Source: Thalassiosira profunda (lineage: Eukaryota; Bacillariophyta; Thalassiosirophyceae; Thalassiosirales; Thalassiosiraceae). Taken from it: a stretch of DNA of 19,134 nucleotides. The notes beneath the pieces were generated by a model. It saw only the letters and a program-made list of their open reading frames with translations, searched no databases and was not told where the DNA came from. Made by a program: the position numbers and the translations under genes. Where the stretch lies: contig JALLAP010000110.1 in NCBI GenBank assembly GCA_036939355.1, forward strand, positions 1-19,134. Direction: 5' to 3'. How positions within the stretch are numbered: position 1 is the stretch's first letter; every line of letters begins with the position of its first letter. Of this stretch, positions 1-7,786 are shown piece after piece.

Positions 1-1319
1 TTCCCAGCTGGGCGTGGAGCTGCATCACCAGCTCGTCCTCCCCCTCCGTCCACCCCCCCTTCTTCCGCCCGGGCTTCAGGAAGTTGACGTACCGCTCCCG
101 GCACTGCTTCCCCGTCCGCTCGATCCCCATGCGGCTCAGGTGCGACGCGAGGTTGCACCACTCGAGGCGCGCGTCGTCGGAATCGCGGGCGCCGATGAGG
201 TCGAGGAGCACCCGGTCCTCCTCGGCGGTCCAGGGGCGGATCGCCTTGCGCCCCGGGTCGGGGGCCAGGACGCTCCGGTAGACCCCCTCCACGATCTCGT
301 TGTTGGGGGGCATCGCCGCCCCGTTCGTGCCCTCGGCGGACTTCCGCCGCTTGGGCTTCACGAACGCGAGGGCGTCGCTGGGGGCGAACGACGACAGGGC
401 CTCCCCCGCGGGCATTTCGAAGGGAACAGAAGGAGCGGGAGGCATTTGCCACGCGGCCCGCAGCTCCGTCGAGGACCGCTTTTCGGGCTGCTTCCGCTTC
501 GTTGGCAGCGCGGGCGCCTCCTTGAAGGGACTGTTCGCACTCGGCTGGGCCGCGCGATAGACGTGGAAGACCCGCACGTCGTACCCTTCCTCCCCCGACT
601 CTCCCACCGCGGTCCACAGGGACCCCTTCGTGCGTCCGCGGTAGTCGTCCTCCTCCCCCTTCGGGCGACAGGAGCGCTGTTTGAGGTCGATGCAGCCGGT
701 TGGGATTTGGGGACCCGAGAGTCCCCAGGACCGGTCCGCCAGCAGGGCGAGGTCCCGGTGCAGCAGGACGCGGTCGGAAAGCTCGGGAGGTACGGCGACG
801 TGGAGCCGGAGGAAGACGTACACTCCCTCTGCATAGATAACCACACATAATTGTGAGCAGTGAGAGATAACTGAGGCAGACGCATAAATAGCACATACAT
901 CATCCCTTACCTTGGTACTCATAGGGAGGAGGCGCGAGGGCGGCAGCAATGTCATCCCCGAATTTGGGCACCACGACGATGTGGAAATGGGTGTGGCCCT
1001 CGAAGATGCTGACATCTTTCGCCCCCTCTCCCGCGCCCTTCTCCCCGCCTTGGAAGAGCGCGAAGATCGCCCGGACCTCGGGCAGGGAGAGGCACTTTTG
1101 AGTCTGCTGGCTCCCCTCGTCGATGGGGGCGCTGTCCTCGTGGTCGGCTGCTGGATGTGGCGCAGGAGACGCGTCCTCCATCCCGGCAGGCGGGGGCGGG
1201 TCCTTCGTCCCATCGTCGCCACCGGGCGCGGGCCCCGGCGGATCCATGCCCCCCTCGCTGCCGCCGGGCGCGGGATCCGGCGGGCCCACGCTCTGAAGAA
1301 ATGGCTCCGGCGGGTCCAT
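1..1319 (-). CDS. MYB-type transcription factor, 3' end beyond the window
   Basis: Two exons read on the minus strand: 1319-911 and 828-1, joined across an 82-nt GT-AG intron (910-829, phase 1). About 412 residues are visible. The end of the visible part (from about residue 335, plus-strand position 235 downward) is a MYB repeat: PWTAEED, then EWCNLASHL, then KQCRERYVNFLKP. It is followed by the start of a second repeat (GGWTEGEDELVMQLH), so this is an R2R3-like pair cut by the window edge. A basic KPKRRK stretch before it could be a nuclear signal. The N-terminus is Pro/Gly/Asp-rich, then a compact unassigned region of roughly 120 residues spans the intron. I chose the ATG at 1319 for its context (A at -3, G at +4); an in-frame ATG at 1583 would add only low-complexity residues. 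The family binds DNA in the nucleus; the target here is unknown. Confidence 0.82.
829..910 (-). other. Intron of the MYB-type gene
   Basis: The donor is CAAG|GTAAGG and the acceptor is TATGCAG|AGG, both on the minus strand. Removing 82 nt joins two open frames in phase 1. The retained sequence would hit a stop just after the donor. Confidence 0.85.
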
Positions 1320-1763
1320 GCTGAATTGTTGGCGGCTTGGAAGGAGGAAATGAGTAGTCCACGTCCACGGCGCACGACTGTCGTTTACGGCTGTCAGGTG
1401 AATCAATAGATCGTGACGCAGCGGCGGCGGACGATGGCTGATCTCCTCGATCAAAGCCGACGCCGCCGGGGATATGCGGGTGCGTAGAGGGACGAGCGGA
1501 AGGCGTCGGCGTGGGCGTGGCGGAGGGGCCGCGGAGTAGGAGGGTGGCGCAGGACGTTGCACGTGAAAAAGTGAGGGCGGCAAAACGGTTTGCTCTGCGC
1601 TTGCTCACGACCGCGACTGCCGTTTCTCCACTTTCCGGCGAAGGTAATGAATTCCGCTGTAGGCTCTACAGGGTCCCGTTTGAAAAGGGAGAGAGGAGAG
1701 GGCAGCAACGAGTGAAGAGGTTGCTGCAAGCCGAGCGAGCTTCTGTTTAGTTGCTCATCTAAT

Positions 1764-1769
1764 CACGTG
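1764..1769. promoter_or_regulatory. CACGTG palindrome (G-box/E-box type)
   Basis: A perfect CACGTG core is flanked by AT, 445 bases upstream of the MYB-type start codon. bHLH and bZIP factors bind this core in many eukaryotes. Function here is inference from one short site, which can also occur by chance. Confidence 0.3.
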
Positions 1770-1775
1770 ATAGAA

Positions 1776-1813
1776 CTGCGATTGGGAGCTTTACTCTCTA
1801 ATCCAAATCGCAG
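1776..1813. repeat. Inverted repeat in the intergenic region
   Basis: CTGCGATTGGGA at 1776-1787 pairs with TCCAAATCGCAG at 1802-1813, eleven of twelve positions matching, around a 14-nt loop. It sits next to the CACGTG core and about 30 bases beyond the stop codon of the DUF6824 gene, so it could be a regulatory site or a 3' end hairpin. Confidence 0.5.
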
Positions 1814-1843
1814 CTTGATCAACCTTCCCACTCTACTCTCCAC

Positions 1844-3581
1844 TCACACCTCCACGGTCGGTACTTCCTCGGTCTTTTCCGGAGTCTCGATCGCCCGCTT
1901 CTTGAGAGGCCTCGCATCCTTCTGAGCGTGATCCTCCCCCGTCTCTTCCGCAATGGACCGCCGGCTTCCGGAATTGTGAGTTGCAAGCGGAGGTACGCCA
2001 GAGGAGCCAACGGCCGCTTCCACCGGCCGCGGACCGGTCAACAGCCCCAGGGGGCTCGCCTCGGCCCTCCGCAAGACCCAGTTCTCCCTCCGCCGGATGT
2101 GGCTCACAAATTCCTGCTGCGACGCGTAATCCAGTGCGGCGAAGCCGCGGAGGATCACCTCGTCCATCGAGGCCGTGTCGCGCAGGGAGACGGACGGGTC
2201 CAATTGTTGGCTGAGGCCCGACCACACGTCGATGGGCACGCTCCAGCAGGCCAGGTGCTGCCATTGCCCGTCCGTCAAGGAGCCAACGCAGGGGGATCCC
2301 AGGGCAATGGGTTTGTTGCATTTTGCGCACAGGCATTGCCCGCCAGAGAGCCCGACGTGAACGAGGGGAAGAATTTGCCTCGATGCGATTGTGTAGTGAT
2401 TGAACGAGGGGCTGCTCTGAGTGACAGACACCAAATTGAGCTGCTCCTCGAGCATGTCTCGGACGAAGTCGCGGTTGCCCTCAGCGGCCGACGCAAGGCC
2501 GAAGAAGGTGGAGCGCTGCAGCCGCAGCTTGTGCAACAGCGCGCGCAGGACCGCAAAGGCGGCGCGAGCGCACCGGAACGACGCGCCGCTGGCAGGGTCC
2601 CTCGGGCTGCAGTCCGGATGGACCCGGAGGATCGTCTGAAAGTACGAAGCCTTGATGGCCGCGAACTCCATCTCCACCGTGCCCGACAGGAGGGACAGAT
2701 CGGTGATTCCAACGAGGGAGAGGCATTGCGCCAGGATGGACGACGAGGGGTTCGTCGGGGCCGCGACGCTAACTTTGCCGCAGGCGGTCGATACCATCAG
2801 CCCGGGCACAGCAGCCGATTGCGCAGCGTTTGATGCCTCGGCGAGCTGGGACACCAGGGCCGCCCCCTCTCCCGCCAGTTGTTGCATTGCCATCGCAACG
2901 TCCGCATCCCGCAGCGCGCCGCCGTTGGGCTGGGGCAGCGCGGGCACCCCGCCCGCGGCTGCCCCAGCCGTCGACGGCTGCTGCACCCGCGAGTTGTACG
3001 TTGTGCTGCCATCGGCCACCAGGGTGGAGTGCCTCTTCTCACGAAGCGCCTGGCTGCACTTCGCCTTCGCTTCCGCGTCGCCGATATCGTCGTACCGTTT
3101 GTTGTTGTTGTTGAGCTTGAGGAAGCGCCCCGGCGGGTCCAACGCCCGCCACTCCCGCACGAGCGCAGCGGCCAACTCGGGCTTCTTCCCTCGGCCCGCA
3201 GCCTTGTACGCCGGCTTGCGATCCTCGACCATCTTGCGGAACTTTAGGTTGCCTGACAAACAAGGCAGCAAAGTGAGCAGGTATGGAGGCAGTGAGGATG
3301 CAGAGGACTAGCCAACCGCTCTCACCTGGGTGGTAGTTGGTGCCCCCGCCCCGTCCCGAGACGCAATCGTGCCCGCCCGGCTCCTGGATGCCGCGCATAG
3401 GGATTGCGGACATCTTGCCGCCGCCGCCGCCAGCCGCGAGGGACGAGTCCACCGAACGGTCGTCGTCCGAGTCGAAGCTAGTCACGGGAGACGACTTCCC
3501 TCCGAAGAGGTCGGGCGCATCGCCATCCTTCGCTCCGAGGAGGTCGGGCGCCAAGGCTGGCATCGTGTCCATGTCTTCCAT
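1844..3581 (-). CDS. DUF6824 protein with J-domain-like segment and PARP-like zinc finger
   Basis: Two exons, 3581-3326 and 3252-1844, joined over a 73-nt intron (3325-3253, phase 1), give 554 residues. The intron interrupts the DUF6824 domain exactly at YHPG|NLKF. The domain spans about residues 62-160 (RGIQEPG, VSGRGGGTNYHPGN, DPPGRFLKL, YDDIGDAEAK, QALREK). A Gln/Ala/Pro-rich linker follows. Residues about 278-330 resemble a J domain: IKASY, then HPD at 297-299, then a helix ending AAFAVLRALL. Residues 394-421 form a C-x2-C-x20-H-x2-C finger like PARP-type fingers. The C-terminus is basic (RPLKKR), consistent with the nucleus. The start ATG has A at -3 and G at +4. DUF6824 has no established function. 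The J and finger assignments are mine from motif reading and are less certain than DUF6824. Confidence 0.85.
3253..3325 (-). other. Intron inside the DUF6824 domain
   Basis: The donor is CACCCAG|GTGAGA and the acceptor is TTTGTCAG|GCAAC on the minus strand. Removing 73 nt restores the H-P-G-N core of the domain. The two DUF6824 domains of the neighbouring 1010-residue gene have no intron here. Confidence 0.88.
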
Positions 3582-3650
3582 GCTTTTGTGCTGGCGGTCA
3601 GAGGGCAGTGACTGTGGCCCTGCGGTGGAGTCCCAGGAAGCGGCGATCGA

Positions 3651-3678
3651 GTCAGGTCAGGTCAGGTCAGGTCAGGTC
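3651..3678. repeat. (GTCAG)5 microsatellite
   Basis: Five perfect GTCAG units plus GTC lie about 70 bases upstream of the DUF6824 start codon, in its 5' UTR or promoter. The repeat is probably length-variable between strains. Confidence 0.9.
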
Positions 3679-3742
3679 TCGCCACTCGGTCGAGGGGTCA
3701 GGGAGGAAGACCGATTCCCTCTCTCAGTCTCTCGTCTCGTTT

Positions 3743-3765
3743 CAAATTCCAAAATTTTGAATTTG
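3743..3765. repeat. AT-rich near-palindrome upstream of the DUF6824 gene
   Basis: CAAATTC at 3743-3749 and GAATTTG at 3759-3765 surround an A/T-rich centre. It lies in the 244-base gap between the distal SelW-like terminal exon and the DUF6824 start. It could be a promoter element; only its symmetry supports this. Confidence 0.4.
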
Positions 3766-3825
3766 ACCCACAAACTTTTTCGCATTCCCCTCCGCGGCGG
3801 CCAATGGCCGACCTTTCCCCCACCG

Positions 3826-4050
3826 TTAGAAGACCCCAAAATATTTGCGAGCTTCCTCGGCCTCGTCGTCGTCCTTCAGTTCCATCCCCACGGCGTCGGG
3901 GTTTGGCCCCGATTCGCCGTCGTTCATTTGAATCGTTGATCTGGGCACCCCTGATGCCTGTGTCACCAGGGCACGGAGACGGGCGCCGTCAATTATGGAG
4001 TCAGCGCCCAGAGGTTGCTGGTCCACGCTGTCAGCATTCAGCGCCACTCT
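3826..4050 (-). CDS. Second, distal terminal exon for the SelW/Rdx-like gene
   Basis: This is a paralogous copy of the last exon of the SelW-like gene, read on the minus strand from 4050 after an acceptor TGTGACAG|AGAGTGG to a TAA stop. It encodes 74 residues: RVALNADSVDQQ at the start, GADSIIDGARLRALVTQ in the middle and DDDEAEEARKYFGVF at the end. The last 15 residues are identical to the proximal copy at 4219-4422, while the middle is diverged and longer by seven residues. Its acceptor is phase 0, so it can join the donor at 4527 in frame, skipping the proximal exon (476-nt intron). It has no start codon of its own and is best read as an alternative last exon, or as a decaying duplicate. 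Confidence 0.65.
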   Translation of the reverse strand, partial: RVALNADSVDQQPLGADSIIDGARLRALVTQASGVPRSTIQMNDGESGPNPDAVGMELKDDDEAEEARKYFGVF

Positions 4051-4174
4051 CTGTCACAATGATGGGGGGGCGGCTTCTGTTAGTTGGGTTGCTGGCCTGC
4101 TACGGCAGGGTGCATAAACTACAAAGCACTCATATCTCATGAACTACTCACCAGTACACCATTCTTCAGCCGAT
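3828..4174 (-). repeat. Tandem segmental duplication, distal copy
   Basis: The copy contains the last few codons of the penultimate exon (through GGTGTACTG), a GTGAGT donor at 4151, a 101-nt intron and a complete terminal exon. It matches 4221-4549 across the exon end, the 5' half of the intron and both ends of the terminal exon. The matching intron segment differs at only about 6 of 67 positions by eye. Confidence 0.85.
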
Positions 4175-4218
4175 CTCTCCTCAACTTGGTCCCCTTACAG
4201 CTTTTGCAGACGACAACC

Positions 4219-5552
4219 TCAGAAGACCCCAAAATACTTGCGAGCTTCCTCGGCCTCGTCATCATCCATTAGTTCTACCCCCACTGCGTCGGAGGCTGTT
4301 TCTCCGCCTCCGCCGTTCCGTATTGCCTGCGTGACGGCGGCGCGGATCCGGGCGCCGTCCATGATGGACTCGGCGTCTGCGGATTGCTCCCAGACCATGA
4401 TGTCGGTATTTAGCGCCACCCTCTGTCGTGCGGTTGAGTAGAAGTGTGTTAGAGCGTTGCAAATAGCTGGGCCTGTGACAGAAGGTGCATAAACTACATA
4501 GCACTCATATCTCACGAGCTACTCACCAATACACCATTCTCCAGCCGATTGGGGATCAGTGTGACGCTGTCCACTGCGACAGGAGCATCTTCGTTGTCGT
4601 CTGCGACGCCCTCCCCTTGCTGATATTGCTTCCACCACGCGTTTCGGGCGTACATCCCGCTGAGCAATTCGTTGGCGAAGTGTGTTGCAGTGTAGAGTCC
4701 ATTATCGGGAGATTCAACGCTGCTGCCGGTCGAATACTCGATGGAAACGCGATTCTGTTCGTAAAAGATGGGTGGTATGACCGACGATTGGCCTTGCTCT
4801 TTGCTGGTTTGCTTCTCCGTACGACTTGCTTGCTGGGCAACTGTCTGTCCCTGCTCTGCTTCCTTGCACTCGACGCAATCCTCTTCCTTTGCAACTGGCG
4901 ACTCGTCCTTGTTCTCACTGTGCCCCAAATCCTTCTCCGGATTCACGTAATCTCTCACCAGCTGCTTCACCTCCTTGGCTTCGGGGAAGCGTCCCTGCAC
5001 CTTTCGATCCCACAGCATCACCCTTTCCCCACTTCCACCTTCACTGCTAGACGATGCCGACACCCAAAAGAAGCCCCCGTCGTACAGCGGCGGGCCCTGC
5101 GACACCAACGTCACCGACGCCAGCTGGGGCTCGTTCGCAAAGGTCGTGAGCAACTCGGACGCGAGCCAGGTGGCGCGGAGCATCCAGCGGCACCCGCTGC
5201 AGTACTCGATGGCGATGTCGACGCCCCCTTCGTCGGGCGGAGAGGAGGAAGTCATTTGCAGCGGCGCTCTAGCTTGGGCAGATGTCAGTGGACGATTATT
5301 TGGTAGGCGATTGGACCCGGCAAACGAGACCGCCGCCGACTGCGGGCTGCGCGTGGCCGGACCGAACGACGGCAGCGTTGATGGGCGAGGGTGCACCTGC
5401 CCATCACGCGGTCTCCCTGCTAAGCTTGCAAAGGCGGCCGCGCCGGGCGACCGACAGGCGCTCCGCGCGAACGCCGCGGTCCTTGACGCCCCCGCCGCGG
5501 GTGCGGAGAGCGCGGCGAGCATGAGGACGAGCGGCGGGGCGGAGGCGACCAT
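4219..5552 (-). CDS. Plastid-type protein with two SelW/Rdx thioredoxin-like domains
   Basis: Exons 5552-4527 and 4422-4219 (104-nt intron, phase 0) give 409 residues. The first Rdx domain (about residues 112-212) is canonical for the SelT/SelW/SelH family: IEYCSGCRWMLRATWLASEL with Cys118 and Cys121, then VMLWDRK, GRFPEAKEVKQLVRD and DLGH. A Glu/Lys/Gln linker follows. A second domain (from about 268) keeps VSIEYSTGS and ATHFANELLS but has Ser in place of both cysteines; its end, RVALNTDIMVWEQ, is supplied by the terminal exon. The N-terminus from the chosen ATG has a hydrophobic core (LVLMLAALSAPAAG) then SRTAAFARS, like a diatom-type signal plus transit peptide with Phe at +1. An upstream ATG at 5699 would bury this signal. 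Redox function in the plastid is inference. The terminal exon has a duplicate at 3826-4050. Confidence 0.85.
4221..4549 (-). repeat. Tandem segmental duplication, proximal copy
   Basis: This is the copy contiguous with the main SelW-like exon: exon end with donor TATTG|GTGAGT at 4527/4526, intron 4526-4423 and terminal exon 4422-4219. Breakpoints appear to be near CAGCCGAT on one side and AGAAGACCCC on the other in both copies. Confidence 0.85.
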
Positions 5553-5961
5553 CGCGCGTCGAGGAGCGGAGCGGAGGGCGGGTGGGGATGCGGAGTGCGG
5601 GCGCGCAGGGTCGCTGGCGGAGTGGCGGAGTGCGGGCGGTGAGGGAAGGAGGGAAATACGTGTCTCATTTCCGCTTCTTTCACTCCACTTCACACTCAAA
5701 GCTCAAGATCTATCACTCAGCCCTATCCGCGCCGCCCGCGCCCCCCTCTCGTCCACGCCGCCGACCGCCTCGCCCCTCCTGCGCCCCCAGCTACACCTTC
5801 ATATCCGACGGCGGCGGCGGCGCTGTGGAAATCTTTCGAGAGACGGACAGAGCGGGGAGGCTTTGGCTTGACGGGTGGTGCACCTCCACGCACCCTCACC
5901 TGCACCATCACCCTCGCCTCACGACGTTTGGGAGAGCCGCTGAACAAATCTTCCGTGCACG
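5553..5961. other. Divergent promoter region between the SelW-like and HA-repeat genes
   Basis: This 409-base gap separates two start codons that point away from each other. The part near 5740-5790 is C-rich. I see no TATA-like box, RNA gene or conserved coding frame. Open frames on both strands are Arg/Pro-rich shadows. Confidence 0.6.
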
Positions 5962-7704
5962 ATGAAGCTGCGAGGTAGAACGGGCGAAAGCCCCAAGAAA
6001 TCAGCGGAGGCGCCGGAGGCTCCTGTCTGCAATGTCCCAACGAAGTCAGAGGAGGCCCCGGCAACATCTGCAGAGGAGAAACCCCGCAAGCATACCCCCA
6101 AAAGAAGCCGCAAGTCGGAAAGCAAATCGAAGAAGACCGCCAATCGACGCTGGGACGAGATATGGGACGAGAAATTGGCCGAGCTAAAGCAATTCAAGGA
6201 GGAGCACGGACATATGAATGTGCCCAAGTCGAAGGAGCACAAGCAGCTCGGGAGTTTTGTGAACAACCAACGGCAGCTCTACCGGAGGCGGGAGAAGGGG
6301 GAGAATACCAATCTGACGGAGGGGAGGATTCGTTCGTTGGAGGAGGTGCGTACCGGTGATGGCATTTTGCCAGCGTTGTTTTTGCATGACCTGTGTAACA
6401 TGTTGGTGTGCTCTTCTTTTTACGCAGCTGGGATTTGCCTGGGCCGCGAAGGGGGCGGTGAGCGAACACAGGGCGAAGACGCTGCAGGCGCAATGGGAGC
6501 AGCGAATGCAGGGTGAGAGATAATTGTATATGTCCCGTTGCAGACCTGAAGCTGAACCTGCATCAATGTCTAATGCACAATTTCCATCTCAGAACTCAAA
6601 GACTACAAGGCAATCAACGGGCATTGCAACGTCCCCATCAAGACGCACAAAGAGCTGGGCAAGTTTGTGATGAATCAGAGGCACTATTACAAGGCGCGCA
6701 TCGCGGGGCAGAAGAACAGCCTGACGCCGGAGCGGATAAATGATTTGGAAGAGGTGAGATGTAATTGACCCAGTGATACCTATTCATCGCAATGTGTTGT
6801 CTCTCTAATATGGTACTTTATTCCTCCACTATATTAGATCGGCTTCGTGTGGAACTTGAAGGGAAAGAAGAGCGACGAGGGAAAATACCTAAACAACGAA
6901 GAGAAATGGCAGAGGAATTTCGAGGGTACGTTTATCCCTCTCGTTGTATGTACCCTTTTTTCGTGATCGACCAATTCATTTGATGGATCCTGCCCCCTCT
7001 TGCTTGCAGAGTTGAAGCGCTTCAAGGAGACATACGAACACGTAAATGTGACGAAGAACAAAGAGTTTGAAGATCTGGGCCAATTCTGTGGCAACCAACG
7101 GCACCTCTATCGAAGACTCCGGAAGGGCGAAAGCACCAGTTTGACGAATGAGCGGATCAAACTCCTGTCGGACCTCGGCTTTGAGTTCAAAAGCCGCAGT
7201 GTGACCGCCTCCAAATACGACGTCGCTCTGAAGACAAAAGGGGAGACTCAGATTGTGGAGAAGGACAACGAAGTGGCTCTCCCGGATGGAAGCAGAGTAG
7301 ATGGTGCGTCAAAGGAGACCTCGGAGAAACGAATGGTGCTGCTGGAGGATGGAACGTATCTGCTGGAGACCACCACGAAGACGCACACAACAAAGGTCGA
7401 GCATTGCGTGCTGCCAGATGAGATGAAAGAGGGCATTGACCTGGGCACTGACAATCAACTCTCAGAGCTGCCTGACGCCAGGGGCGTTACTGAGACCAAA
7501 AAGAAAGTGTCGTACCCGGATGGCAGCACAGTGGATGTCAAGACGCGAGAGATTTGCAAGAAATGTCTCTACTTTCAGCCGGACGGCACTCAGGTCCTGG
7601 AGATCAAAACAACCACATCTGTGACAAAAGTTGAGCGGACTCGCTTGCCTGACGAATCTGAAACGGTGGTCGAGACAGCTGTGGAGCCGCTGGAAGTGGT
7701 GTGA
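5962..7704 (+). CDS. Helicase-associated (HA) domain repeat protein
   Basis: Five exons: 5962-6345, 6428-6512, 6593-6753, 6838-6925 and 7010-7704, giving 470 residues. All introns are GT-AG and 80-84 nt. A basic Lys/Ser/Glu-rich N-terminus (residues 1-60, with KSESKSKK) precedes three HA domains, roughly 64-140, 149-222 and 232-305. Each shows ELKxxKxxxGHxNVP, a LGxFVxNQR core, LTxERI and LGFxW. HA domains are known at the C-terminus of some helicases and as stand-alone repeats in diatoms, and are thought to bind nucleic acid; no helicase motif is present here. After them come two 50-residue repeats (328-377 and 406-455) with PDGS/T, DGTxxLE and a T-rich strand ending in LPDE, probably beta-structured and unrecognised. 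The gene converges on the 1010-residue gene with 82 bases between stops. Confidence 0.88.
6346..6427 (+). other. HA gene intron 1
   Basis: GAG|GTGCGT to TACGCAG|CTG, 82 nt, phase 0, between LEE and LGFAW of the first HA repeat. Confidence 0.88.
6513..6592 (+). other. HA gene intron 2
   Basis: CAGG|GTGAGA to CATCTCAG|AACTC, 80 nt, phase 1, at the junction with the second HA repeat. An upstream CAG at 6541-6543 would shift the frame and break the repeat. Confidence 0.85.
6754..6837 (+). other. HA gene intron 3
   Basis: GAG|GTGAGA to ATATTAG|ATC, 84 nt, phase 0, at the same point in repeat 2 (LEE|IGFVW) as intron 1 in repeat 1. Confidence 0.88.
6926..7009 (+). other. HA gene intron 4
   Basis: GAGG|GTACGT to GCTTGCAG|AGTTG, 84 nt, phase 1, at the same point before repeat 3 as intron 2 before repeat 2. 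Confidence 0.88.
7273..7656 (+). repeat. Two 150-bp in-frame repeats in the HA gene
   Basis: The segments 7273-7422 and 7507-7656 encode related 50-residue units sharing PDGSxVD, K+xxxxxxDGTxxLE and TKVExxxLPDE, 234 bases apart. They follow the third HA domain and match no family I recognise. Confidence 0.75.
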
Positions 7705-7786
7705 GACAGAAGAGGAGACAAGAGGAGACAACACAGCTACTACGTTAGTTTCAAAGTCGTCAAAATGCGCACTCCCCGCAAAGATC

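Larger units (their letters stand above)
1320..1843. other. Intergenic region upstream of the MYB-type gene
   Basis: The region lies between the 5' end of the MYB-type gene and the 3' end of the next minus-strand gene. Open frames exist on both strands but are low-complexity Ser/Pro/Arg translations, with no domain and no matching splice pattern. It should hold the MYB promoter and 5' UTR. The visible elements are a CACGTG palindrome and an inverted repeat, listed separately. Confidence 0.6.

Noticed and set aside
14..850. A 278-residue plus-strand open frame
   Set aside because: It is the antisense shadow of the MYB-type exon, Pro/Leu/Arg-rich with no motif; the minus strand carries a clear MYB repeat.
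829..910. Loose similarity of the MYB intron to the duplicated SelW-like intron (TTTATGC near GTGCT)
   Set aside because: The match is short and gapped, and not beyond what AT-rich introns share by chance.
1511..1750. A short plus-strand open frame in the intergenic gap
   Set aside because: It has no domain, weak start context and Arg-rich composition; nothing separates it from chance.
1928..2833. A 301-residue plus-strand open frame
   Set aside because: It is the antisense of the DUF6824 gene, kept open by GC-rich codon use.
3653..3675. AGGTCA direct repeats resembling nuclear receptor half-sites
   Set aside because: They are a by-product of the GTCAG microsatellite; nuclear receptors are an animal family.
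4485..5306. A 273-residue plus-strand open frame rich in Leu and Cys
   Set aside because: It lies opposite the SelW-like exon, whose domains are unmistakable; its hydrophobic look comes from antisense Glu/Lys codons.
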